Part shown: piece by piece, positions 10,216 to 20,100 of the stretch | How positions within the stretch are numbered: the first letter of the stretch is position 1 | How the letters are laid out: the number at the start of each line of letters is the position of its first letter | Origin: Bugulina stolonifera | Taxonomy: Eukaryota; Bryozoa; Gymnolaemata; Cheilostomatida; Bugulidae | DNA length: 64,000 nt | Direction of reading: 5' to 3' | Assembly (NCBI GenBank): GCA_935421135.1 | Contig: OW285188.1 | Coordinates: 1,261,001-1,325,000 of the forward strand | Position numbers and translations under genes: made by a program | The notes under the pieces: generated by a model | What the model was told of the DNA's origin: nothing | Database searches by the model: none | The model's input: only the letters and a program-made list of their open reading frames with translations

Positions 10216-10440
10216 AAAACTATTGGGAAAAAGCTTTTGACTACTGGAGCTTCGGTTTTGGGAGATGTAATCAAGGGAGAGAACTTCAAATCTTCTGCGG
10301 CAAAGCGTTTTCGTGAAGCTGGTGGGGATCTTCTAGGTGATTTCGAAGACGAACTAGGTGAACCACCTGCCAAACGGGCACAAGTTAGTCAGATGTCTAC
10401 AAAGAAAAAATGTAACGGAAGAAAGACAGTTTTTGACTAA
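10213..10440 (+). pseudogene. N-terminally truncated pVI/PW-like minor capsid protein
   Basis: The frame reads KTIGKKLLTTGASVLGDVIK, then GENFKSSAAKRFREAGGDLL, and ends in the basic PPAKRAQ region with a stop at 10438-10440. The alternation of GKxLLxTG..VLGDV and KR...AG is the recognisable C-terminal block of a Polinton/adintovirus minor virion protein. In intact relatives a Gly/Phe-rich hydrophobic start (GxGSFLxxLFR type) precedes it; here the integrase fragment directly abuts instead. The frame is open back to 10180, but that part is integrase sequence out of phase. Confidence 0.55.
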
Positions 10441-10840
10441 ACAAGAGATGTATATATATATATATAATCCACACCTAAACTCTCTACTCCTCACTCTTAG
10501 ACAAGCATTTGTAGGAGCAAGTACTAGATGGAACAACTCTCACATTATCAAACATGTCCGTCGCACACCGAGCCATCTCTCTCTCTAAGGTTTCTGAAGA
10601 CTCTCCAAACACAGTTGACTCCAGTTTTGACTTATTTGCCACTCCGCCAACTCATACTAGCATGCTTCGGGGTTAGTGGGTACCTTTGGCTCCTGTTACG
10701 GACTCCCCTGATGGGACTATTGAGTTTAACATCCCACTAGTGGATGAACTCTACACAGATCTATCAAGGTCTTACTTACACACCACAGTAAAGGTGAGCA
10801 AGGCTGATGGAAGCGTACTGCCTGCAGGAGGGGATCTTAA

Positions 10841-11888
10841 CCCTTTGAGGACCAATCCCGCATATATGCGGGAGCACTTACTATGCCTAAAGGACCAATC
10901 CCGCATATAAGCGGGATGCGTTAGTATGTAACTGAAACTTATCTCATGGCTTTATTCCAAGCACTATTGTTTTGAAACTTTGCCCAATAGCAGCTAAGAT
11001 ATGTAGCCACACCTTTCACACATCTTCCATTTCATTGAAGCATGACTTTGCCAGCAAACTTAGGGGATATCCCAGTACTAGCGCAAATGCTTAGATTGTG
11101 TAACCGAAACTTATCTCATGGCACTGTTGTTTTGGAAGTTAGACCAATAGCAGCTAAGAAAGTTTGTAGCCACACCTTCCAAACACCTTACACTTTATGG
11201 TTTAGTGATCCAACTTAGGGGAATCCCCATTACTAGCGCAGAAGCTTAGCTGCATTTGGTATTCTGGTTTTCTACTATCCAGCTACACAGTCATAGCTTC
11301 TTCTTTGGTATGCTGTGTACCAGTGTGTGCCATATACTTTGTTGATTGCCACAAATGATAGCAAGCCTTGTTTCATAAACTATGCACAGATGCTATGTAT
11401 ACGTGTACAATAATTTAGACAAATTAAGGTCAGTGTACAACAGTATCGACAAATTTATGCATGCTATAAATTTTACTATTTCATCCTTTTTACTCAATAA
11501 AACCAGTTCTATGGCACATATAGGCATAATTCTTTCACTGTTTTATAGCAGATATTCTCAACCATACCCTCATAACAAAAGAATGTATTATTGGAAGATA
11601 TGGCAGTGAAGGGTTAGTGTGGCACCGAGCACTTGATATCTGTTCCCGAACAATACTGTTCTAATACCCAATAATGTCAATTGATACAAAAGGCAAAATA
11701 TCAAATAAATATTAGATCCAGATGCAAAATCTTGTTAGCTTTCATATGAGTCCAACAGCAATCTCCTAGCTTAATTTGATGAAACACAGTGTAGGTTTTT
11801 GTTTATGCATGTTGCAGCTATTCTCGAGTGATAAAAAACAGCTGGGCCACAGGACCAATCTCTTTGATCTTGGCTGGGCCTCAAAGGG
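10841..11888. mobile_element. piggyBac-like non-autonomous element in the capsid gene
   Basis: The termini are CCCTTTGAGG and its exact complement CCTCAAAGGG, flanked on each side by TTAA (10837-10840 and 11889-11892). TTAA targeting and CCC-starting ends are diagnostic of piggyBac (established knowledge). It is 1048 bp long with no transposase frame. The left subterminal region holds two copies of AGGACCAATCCCGCATATA, each followed by a short GCGGG that can pair with the preceding CCCGC; AGGACCAATC recurs near the right end. Confidence 0.92.
10927..11255. repeat. Imperfect tandem duplication inside the piggyBac-like element
   Basis: A unit of about 170 bp, containing GAAACTTATCTCATGGC, CCAATAGCAGCTAAGA and ACTAGCGCA, is present twice (about 10927-11098 and 11101-11255). 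Confidence 0.8.
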
Positions 11889-12950
11889 TTAAGGTTGTTC
11901 CAGGGGATAATTTTATGCACAGTCTCTTTTCTTCTGCCACTGTTCAACTGGCTGGGCAAGATGTTGAGTATGAACCAAACTATGGACATCGAGCTTATGT
12001 CGAGAATCTCCTAAACTATGGTAAAGAAGCTAAGAGTACATATATGAAAGTTGGGAGTGGATGGATGGAGGAACTGGAGAAGACTATGATGGTTTACCTC
12101 CCGAAGTGGTTGAAGAAAGAAAGAAACTTATAGCTACCAGTAGAGAGATGAGTTTCTATGGGAGACCTAGGTTGAGTATGTTTTCTCAAGGAAGACTTAT
12201 TCCACCAGGAGTTCGCTCTCGCCTCACTCTACAACGTGCTATTCTACAAATGGCCCTCTTAGCAGAGACAAACAACCCTGCAGGAGGGGCGAAGATTTCT
12301 ATAACTAAAGCAGAATTGTGGATTCGACATGTACAAGCCAATCCGGCTTTACAGAAAGCACAAATCTATGTTTGGGTTGTGCAACAAGAGTCTATAAAAC
12401 TCCCGATTGACCGAATAAAAACTCACTTCCACGTCATCCCTGCTGGACATCAGTCAGTGAGAGTGAACTTTGATCAAGCAGGACAAAAGCCAAACAGAGT
12501 CTTTGTCGGACTAGCCGACCATACTGCAAAGAGTGGAAAGTATAAGCAAAACCCCTTCAAGTTTGGAAATAACAACCTAAGTTCATTAGAACTACTTATT
12601 GATGGAACACCAGTGACCCGGAGATACGAACCAAGCTTTGCAACTGGAAAGTTTGCTCGCGAATTCATGAATTTGTTCACTGTCACGAATACATCCGATG
12701 CTGACACAGGGAATGAGATCTCCCCTGACAAATACAAGTCCTGTGCTGCTCTCTACACCTTTAACATTTCAGGAGATTTGTGTGATGACAATTTTCACTT
12801 GTTATCAAATGGGAGTCTATCTATTAATCTAGCATTTTCTAATCAAACTCAAAATACACTTGGGGTGTTTGTATACGAAGAGAAAGATGACATTATCTAC
12901 TTGAATGCAAATCACGAAGTATCTATGGTAGCCGGGATGATGTAAAAAGA

Positions 12951-13484
12951 ATGGATACATTTTCAATCTCAAATATTCTATCCGATGATAACATCTCATC
13001 AAGCTCGTTCAGTGGGGTTATGCCAAGAGATCATTTCTTAGATTCCTTCTCCCCATCCGGATCTTTTGTTTTCAACACTCAAACAAGTAAGAAAAGTGGT
13101 GAGTATTGGATCTCTGTTTTCTCAAATGGAAAAGAAATAGAGTATTTCAACTCCTATGGACTCCCTCCTTCTACATGTATTCATCCTGATGTGGATAAAA
13201 TGTTACAACAATGGGGGATACCAATAGTATGGAATGGAGAGTGTCTACAAGAAGAGAGTACTAACGTGTGTGGAGACTATTGCATCTTGTTCTGTCTCCT
13301 TCGAGCTCGAGGATGGACTATGGAGGGAGTAATTACACATCTAAGCAGAGTAGAAGGAGGTGTTCGACATCATTCTATTAGAGCTCTGTTACATCGTTTA
13401 TACTATAATAAAGGAAATAATACTTTCCCACGCACAACACATGTAAACAATATTATGTTTTTTCCTCCTTGTCACTTTAACTAG
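12951..13484 (+). CDS. Adenain/Ulp1-like cysteine protease (Polinton PRO) with altered catalytic residues
   Basis: 177 residues, the usual length for Polinton proteases, which cleave capsid precursors during maturation. In order: PRDHFLDSFSPSGSFVFNTQ near the N-terminus; GEYWISVF (about residues 47-54), where the family has the catalytic His before Trp; IEYFNSYGLPP, where relatives usually have Asp in the FDSYG motif; and LQEESTNVCGDYCILFC, with the oxyanion Gln and the nucleophile Cys both intact. So the catalytic His is Tyr (TAT) and the acid is Asn (AAC); each is one transition away from the usual codon. Asn is tolerated in some relatives such as the African swine fever virus protease, but loss of His should abolish activity. 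The reading frame itself is intact. Its 3' end is duplicated downstream. Confidence 0.85.
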   Translation: MDTFSISNILSDDNISSSSFSGVMPRDHFLDSFSPSGSFVFNTQTSKKSGEYWISVFSNGKEIEYFNSYGLPPSTCIHPDVDKMLQQWGIPIVWNGECLQEESTNVCGDYCILFCLLRARGWTMEGVITHLSRVEGGVRHHSIRALLHRLYYNKGNNTFPRTTHVNNIMFFPPCHFN

Positions 13485-13795
13485 AAAGATAGAGCAATAC
13501 TTTGCCTTTCCTGCATTTCTTTTTTTTTTTATACTATAATAAATGAAATAAGACTTTCCCACCCACAACACAAGTCATGTAAACAATATTATGTTTTTTC
13601 CTCCTTGTCACTTTAACTAGAAAGATAGAGCAATACTTTGCCTTTCCTGCATTTCTTTTTTTTTTATACTATAATAAATGAAATAAGACTTTCCCACCCA
13701 CAACACAAGTCATGTAAACAACATTATGTTTTTTCCTCCTTGTCACTTTAACTAGAGAGAGAGCAATACTTTGCCTTACCTGCATTTCTTTTTTT
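13399..13795 (+). repeat. 131-135-bp tandem repeat derived from the protease 3' end
   Basis: Three copies, starting at 13399, 13530 and about 13665. The first is the last 86 nt of the protease ORF plus its 3' flank; the others repeat TATACTATAATAAA, the CACTTTAACTAG stop region and the T-rich tail. The T run after TGCATTTC differs in length between copies. Confidence 0.9.
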
Positions 13796-14015
13796 TCTTT
13801 ACTTTTTAGATTTCTGCTTGGTTCTTTTATTACCTCTTCTTTTTCTTCAAATGCTAATAAAACATTTCTATTGAAGAAAGTTGTATCTTTTCCATCTTGG
13901 TGTAGTCATCCAACTCAAGTTGCTCTACCACTGTAGAAACCTTACTTATATACTAAACTTTCTCATGTATCAACCAATGAGAAAAGACTCCTTTCTCTCT
14001 TTATACAACTCTAAT

Positions 14016-14757
14016 TCCGATGTCATTTTGACCTCCCCCGATGTCATTCCAATGCACCCTGATGCATTCCGATGCACCCCGACCTCTCCTGATGTGTTCC
14101 CGATATCATTTCGATACAACCCGATGTGTTCCGATGTACCCCAACCTCTCCCGATGTGCTCCCGATGTCATTCGATACATCCCGATGCTCTCCGATGTCA
14201 TTCCGATGCACCCTGATACATTCCGATGCACCCCGACCTCTCCCGATATCATTTGATACATCCCGATGCACTCCGATGCTCTCTGATGTACGAAGAGCAT
14301 CGGAACACATCGGGGTGCATCGGAATGACATCGGGTGCACCGGAATGCATCGGATTGTATAAAAATGACATCGGGAACACATCGGGGTGTATCGGAACAC
14401 ATCGAGATGCATCGGAATGACATCGGGGTGCATCGGAATGACATCGGGGTGTATCGGGATGCATCGGAATGACATCGGGGTGCATCGGAACACATCGGGG
14501 TGCATCGGAATACATCGGATTGTATAAAAATGACATCGGGAACACATCGGGGTGTATCGGGATGCATCGGAACACATTGGGCTGCATCGGGGCACATCGT
14601 GGTGCATCGGAATGACATCGGAGTATATCGGGGTGCATCGGAATATATCGGAACGCATCGGGATGTAACGATATGACATCGGAAACAAATCGGGGTGCAT
14701 CGGAATACATCGGAACACATCGGGATGAATCGAAATGACATCGGGAACACATCGGGT
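14016..14757. repeat. Inverted minisatellite (CCGATG / CATCGG), hairpin-capable
   Basis: From 14016 to about 14290 the strand is built of 10-11-bp units such as CCGATGTCATT and CCGATGCACC. From about 14297 to 14757 it is built of the complementary units CATCGGGGTG and CATCGGAATGA. Within the right half a longer block starting GGATTGTATAAAAATGACAT recurs (14353 and 14518). The two halves could fold into a long imperfect hairpin. Long open frames across the array are a by-product of unit length and are not genes. Confidence 0.9.
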
Positions 14758-14871
14758 TGTATTAGAAGGGGTGGGGATTCGGCTAGACTCCTCCTACTGA
14801 GCTGTATTATATAGGTGGAGGCTTTCACTCCATCAGCATGCACAAACAAATCCACTTGATTAGAGAAAACT

Positions 14872-14973
14872 ACTCTTTGACAGTCTTCTCCGGTGAGGGC
14901 GTAGGAGGGGCGGCGGGCTGTGGCCTAGTCACTTGGCCCGGTGGAGGCGGGACACGGGCGTCGCATTCACGTG
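14872..14973 (-). repeat. Candidate right terminal inverted repeat of the Polinton
   Basis: The complement of the left-end blocks: CTCCGGTG at 14888 and CGCATTCACGTG ending at 14973. It includes a 50-60-bp GC-rich segment absent from the left copy. Confidence 0.5.
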
Positions 14974-15646
14974 CGCACAACACAGCATTAAAGAAGGACA
15001 TGGCATCTTCACAGAAGAAAATATAACTATTACTATGAAAAAACAGATCCAGGAACAATATTAGGAGAAAAATACTTGAGGCGTTACACATCAGACAACA
15101 TAAACCAAAACTAAACGTACAAGGACAATCTTACCCCTTAAAAAACTATTTTGCAACTAACTTAATCAACACTGACCAAATAGTCACGTAAAATTATTAT
15201 ACCTATGATTAGCTTTATATCTATTAGCAATAGTTTGAATATTTAGCCTTTGAAGTATAACTTTATCCTTTCATCGTATAGCTCTATTGTGTAAATAACT
15301 TTGTAGCTTTACTCTTAACCTAATCCACTTCCTTAGCTTTTTTCTTTGATGTACTTCCATTATATAAAGTAGCCTCTAATTTTCAGAACCTCATTTATCC
15401 TCTGATGATGTTACTTGGACAAGTGACGAAATATTAGGAAATAAATCTATATATAAAAAATTCGCCTTGTACTACTATTCATCATTAAAATATTATCCCA
15501 CACCAACATTTTTCAAACTGTTTATATGCATACCCATACCAGAGTTTGGTTTGAATATTATACATGATTTGTCAAACAGTGCTCTCCCTTATTTACAGAG
15601 TAGGGCTGCAACAGGCCTATGTAGTCGTGTAATTATTTTTATATAT
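14974..15646. other. Flank right of the Polinton, no gene seen
   Basis: AT-rich sequence without recognisable coding or repeat structure. Confidence 0.5.
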
Positions 15647-15647
15647 A

Positions 15648-16060
15648 CAGTGAAACTTGCTTAATTCAAACTCCAAGAGACTACCATAATTGGTTTGAAT
15701 TAAGCTGAGTTTGAATTATGTGATCCCTTCATTTTATGACATGCATCACAAGCACAAGACAACAGTATAAAAATGCATTTAGCTAAAGAACAGCTGGGTT
15801 TTCCCGGCTTAGTTTGAGCAGAAACATATCGCAGTAGTAACTAATAACACTACTAGCAACTGTTATTAGGTGACTAATGCTAGTTGTGATAGTATCATCA
15901 TTGATTATAATGTGAGCCTAAGCTGCATGAAGTTGGAATTACAGATTGTAAGTTTGAATTATTTGAAGCCTTTCATATTAGTGCTCAGCAGGGACCAAGG
16001 CTAACAGTTTGAACTAACCAAGTTTTGAATTATCCAAAGTTGAATTAAGCAAGTTCCACT
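15648..16060. mobile_element. pogo/Tigger-like MITE
   Basis: The left end, CAGTGAAACTTGCTTAATTC, is preceded by TA, and the right end, GAATTAAGCAAGTTCCACT, is its inverted counterpart. CAGTGGAAC-type ends at TA are typical of pogo-like Tc1/mariner elements. It is about 410 bp with no coding capacity, and the right TA is not conserved. Confidence 0.6.
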
Positions 16061-16750
16061 ACAATGTATTTTTAAGTAACAAATTTATCTTTGAGCACTC
16101 GGAGACTAGCTTCAAATCTAAAAAAAGGTGTAGTGGTAGCATGTTCTGTTAACTGTGCTAGGCGATTAGTAGAAGCCAGTCAGGGACTGGTATACTCATG
16201 AATTTGAAACAAGTCTCTGAGTGCCCATAGATGAATTCCTTGCTTAAAAAATAGATTGTATACAAAAATGATTAAGTTTTGATAGGATACAGCTACATGT
16301 AACTCAAAAACAATCAGCCTTCAAAACCACAGTTATATATTTGTGAAGGACTGAAGGCAATAGATAATTGTATTGTAGACTACTACTACTACATGTAGTT
16401 GGTTTGAGAAGGCTATTACTCAGATGCTGTACTTGTGTGTGTGTGTGATAACATAATATAATCTCCAGAGATGAAAGCCTCCATGTCCGAAAATGAAACT
16501 AATACATGCTTGTTACAATAACAATAAACAAGACTGTAGCAGTGTGTGAGTGCAGGTGTATTATAACAATAGTATTGTAGTCATACAGCATGTACACGGT
16601 TCAAGTACACCAGGTACAATGTAGTCACACAACTCCATGTACAGTAGAATAGTACTTGGCTATCTGTATGTGCATCTTATCTTGTAGGTATATACAGCAC
16701 TACGCCTACAAGATATGATGTCTATGCAATTCTAAGATGCTAACAACTTT
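16061..16750. other. Intergenic region downstream of the minus-strand zinc-finger gene
   Basis: No gene or transposon end seen; contains a short GT run near 16436. Confidence 0.4.
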
Positions 16751-16756
16751 AAAGTC

Positions 16757-16850
16757 CACACAACCCTTTAGTCATGTAACACATGAGTCTACACAATCCT
16801 TTAGTCATGTAACACATGAGTCTACACAATCCTTTAGTCATGTAACACAG
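16757..16850. repeat. 33-bp tandem repeat, 3 copies
   Basis: Copies of a unit with CACAATCCTTTAGTCATG and TAACACATGAG, just downstream of the stop of the zinc-finger gene and so probably in its 3' untranslated region. Confidence 0.85.
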
Positions 16851-16862
16851 ATTACGGTTCCA

Positions 16863-17164
16863 CTATGCCATTCTCTCCAGCAACTCGAGGAAGGAATCGT
16901 CTTCTGTTGGCTTACCAGCGGCAGCTTGAACAGTCCTGGGAAGTCGCTTGGATGTACCTCTGACCTCTGTATCAACCACATTGGTATTGCAAGCTTTGCG
17001 CTTAGCAGGCCGACGTCCTACGTTTGGAATCTTATGGTCTAATGGTTCAATTCGCCTCCCCAAAGTTTCACAGAAATGCTTCCTCAAGCTGACGTTGTGC
17101 GTAAAACTCTGACCACAATGTTCACATTGGAATGGTTTTTCTCCTGTATGCTGCCTCATGTGTG
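16863..17164 (-). CDS. Zinc-finger gene exon 13 (terminal)
   Basis: The acceptor is GATTGCAG. It completes finger 3 ([12 protein letters not shown] linker) and carries a final finger, [17 protein letters not shown], without a properly spaced second His. The tail after IPNVGRR is basic and ends EDDSFLELLERMA. Stop at 16865-16863. Confidence 0.85.
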
Positions 17165-20100
17165 CTGCAATCATAAAGCGATAAGTACAAGTATAGATTA
17201 ATACATGTATATGGTTATTGCATGCATCACAATTATGGCAATAAATTACAGAGGTGTGCTTTTAGCAGTTTTCAATGATTTTATCTTTGATGGTTGAGAT
17301 TAATTGAAAATGAGTTTAGCCCACTTTTTCAAGATTTAAATGAAATTATATGCATGATGAAATAAAGTTTCGAAGAAATAGGATTAGGATCAATTGAAGT
17401 TATATTGCTGGATTAATCATTAAATCTAGATTAAAAGATTAGTTGTTTGAGGTGTTGAATGTTGCAGTGAACACATAATTGTGGCCAGTGAGATAGAGTG
17501 AATTCTCAAATAATAACAAGTCCTATTATACAAATGGCAATATAATTCTTTTGCCATGTTATGTAAATGATATAGCCTGGGCGATAAATTGTACACCTGG
17601 AGTTGTAATTACATTTAAGGTAACATACAAATGTAGCATTGACTGGCTACCATTACTATCGTGAAAAGATAGCATTGCATGTGCAATCAAACTACATGTA
17701 GCCATCAATATTGTTCACACTAACCTACAGTGTATTGCATAATCTCAAGGCAATGTGATAGAGCTTTTACTGCTAAAATTAATCATAATTCAATATAAAT
17801 TTCATAAACAAAAAGGATGGTTACAATTAAGAATAACGTGAAAGTAGGAGATTAACTCTAGATTTATATTTACAACACAGTTGACTGTCCTCATGATGTA
17901 AATGTGAGCAAACTAACCTATAGAGAACAGCATTGTATCTGTGACAACTGACAGCATACAGACCATAGATTTAATATAAAGACTAGATAGGACACCCTAT
18001 GTTAATGCCCAATGCTCTTTGTCCTACTCAGGGCCGTAACTTTAGGGGCGGCAGAGCAACATGGCCGCCCCTAAATCTCAAAATAAAGTGGCCCAAAAAT
18101 GGTGTTTTTGAATTCAGGGGTATCAATTCTACGGCGGCCATAGAGTTATCTTCTCCTATGACCGCGGCAAACAGTTTTCCTTACTACGTATTTCTAAGGA
18201 TGTAGTATAGAATATAATTTATGCGACACGCTACTTTCCCCACAAGCCAATCAAATTATCGGATTACTAGAAATAGCCAATCATCATTTACAATCAGGGT
18301 GATTAGCCCAAGGTTTGTAGCTACATGAATTACTTTAATCTCAAGCTACATAACTTGGAATTTTCCGTACAGACCGAATAACTTGTTGCTACTTTTTACG
18401 TTGTAGTTGCTTCTTTACAACCTCCGTCCTCCAATAAAAAGATGAACATTGTATAGGCTTTCAAGTAGATTGTTAGTATGTATGTGAACAAAGCTTATTG
18501 CTAGATTTGGTGGCTACATGAGTGGGATTTTGATATTATTAAAAATGAATATTAATAAAATATAATGCCAATAAATTAATATTATATATAATATAATTAT
18601 TATAAATATTATATATAATATTATTTAATTAAATAATTCTATTCTTATTCTTGTCAGTGTGGGAAAAATATTTTTTCTGGAGAATGAAAACGCAAAACCA
18701 TTTGGTGCTAGTGTTAGCAGACTTATCCGTTTATTATTTTTTTGTTTCTGTATTTTTATTCTGTTTCAAATTTCATGATAGTATCCTGGTCAGTAGTTTA
18801 AGTAGACTAGTTAGTACTAGTAATGTCAGATCTAGTGTGCTTAAGGTGGCCTAGTTGAGATAATACAGGTCTAAATTCTAGAGAAGCTTTAGTAGTGAGG
18901 AATAATTACTTAGAAGATCATATAAGAGAACCAATTTAGCCTATATTTTTTCGGCGCTCAAACTTATTCTATATCTGTTTATGAAAAGCTCAGTTTAATG
19001 TATCACAGCGTGAAAAATTTCAACTGTCTTGTGCTACTTTGATTTACTTGACTATACATATCTAATATCCAATTATTTTGAGCAGGAATTTTACACCTTA
19101 AACGTCCCGAAATTGCATATCTAGGTAGTGAATTTCTAATTTTTTTCCGGGGGAGACCCCCGGACCCCCCTTTTGGGAGGGCGCTGCGCCCCTCCCGCAC
19201 TCACCCCGCTCCGCGCTCGGGCAGGCCGATGGCCTGCTTAAACCCTCGACTTCTAGCCACCCCAAAAATTTTTCAAAAGTTACGCCCCTGCTACTAAATG
19301 ATGGAAAATCCCTACGACGTAACGTAATCTCACCATGATACTTGTAGCCTACAATCATGATTCAAACTATATATTATAATGGTGTACTGCAGCATAAACT
19401 AGTACCACTTTGGTTTAAATCAAGCCCTACTGCCATAAAATCTGTAACCTGGCAAATTGATGTCTGCATAGCACATTACCACATAACAAGCTATCAAATG
19501 GTACTAAACACTACATATTTACACTGTCAAAAAGAGCTAAAAAGTGCTACTGCAAACCTACTATACAATATGCACGTTTCAATAGAGCACTGCACAGTAG
19601 TTAGGCTGCTTTTATTATAAAACTGTTTCCTAAGTCCTTGTGTTTTGACATATTATAAAGGTTCTGGAAATTTGCTACCATGAAAAAACCTGTCAAGTGA
19701 GGCTAATGGTAATTGCTATCTCCCCAAAAGTAATTAATTTGTTCAAATATTTAAAATTATATTTGTACTAAGTATAAAAATTGGAGCTGCATGCTGTTTT
19801 GCCAATAGCTAAACATATGCTGACCATGTTAAAGTATATCTACAAATGTAAGTGCCACAGATAATTGCAAAACAATGTTTGTGTTCTCCAGCAATGTAAT
19901 TATTGGTTTCTCCAACAATTTGAATATAAAAAATAATTATAAAACTAGTAACTTGTAGGTGAATGTTACTCTTTCAAAATGTTGTTGTACAAAACTATTC
20001 TACTCAGTTTCTGTCGCAGGTTTCCCACTTTAGATGTCTTATGATGTATGTGAATAGTACAGTACTTGCTGATGACTGTCTTTATGGCTAGCACATGAAA

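Larger units (their letters stand above)
10554..12945 (+). pseudogene. Major capsid protein (double jelly-roll), interrupted
   Basis: Polinton major capsid protein homologue, which forms the trimeric capsomers of an icosahedral shell. The ATG at 10554 starts a frame with DLFATPPTHTSM and EFNIPLVDELYTDLSRSYL, typical of the N-terminal jelly roll. Three lesions are visible: TAG at 10674-10676, a 1048-bp piggyBac-like insertion at 10841-11888, and a frameshift near 12050-12075. The 3' part, 12061-12945, is open for 294 codons and holds the remaining barrel strands (GRPRLSMFSQGRLIPPGV, AELWIRHVQANP) and the C-terminus. The insertion plus its TTAA duplication is 1052 nt, which accounts exactly for the frame change between the two flanks. 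The protease ORF follows 5 nt after the stop, as expected for adjacent late genes. Confidence 0.85.
5804..14973 (+). mobile_element. Polinton/Maverick-type virus-like element, decayed, without PolB
   Basis: The element is recognised by its gene set, in one orientation: packaging ATPase, PX-like protein, integrase fragment, pVI/PW-like fragment, major capsid protein and adenain-like protease, the hallmark of Polintons/Mavericks and adintoviruses. The boundaries are inferred from two imperfect inverted blocks. CACGTGAATGCGAC at 5804 has its complement ending at 14973, and CACCGGCGAAGG at 5829 has a similar complement near 14895. No 6-bp target duplication could be confirmed, so the true ends may lie elsewhere. 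At about 9 kb it is shorter than typical 15-20 kb Polintons, and I see no family-B polymerase. Multiple stops, frameshifts and a piggyBac insertion indicate a dead copy. Confidence 0.85.

Noticed and set aside
10180..10440. Taking 10180 as the start of the minor-capsid ORF
   Set aside because: The first codons lie in integrase sequence read out of phase; homology starts only near 10213.
14044..14855. Long open frames of 167-249 codons on the minus strand with repeated HPD/RCTP motifs
   Set aside because: They arise from the CCGATG/CATCGG minisatellite; several frames are open at once and no domain is present.
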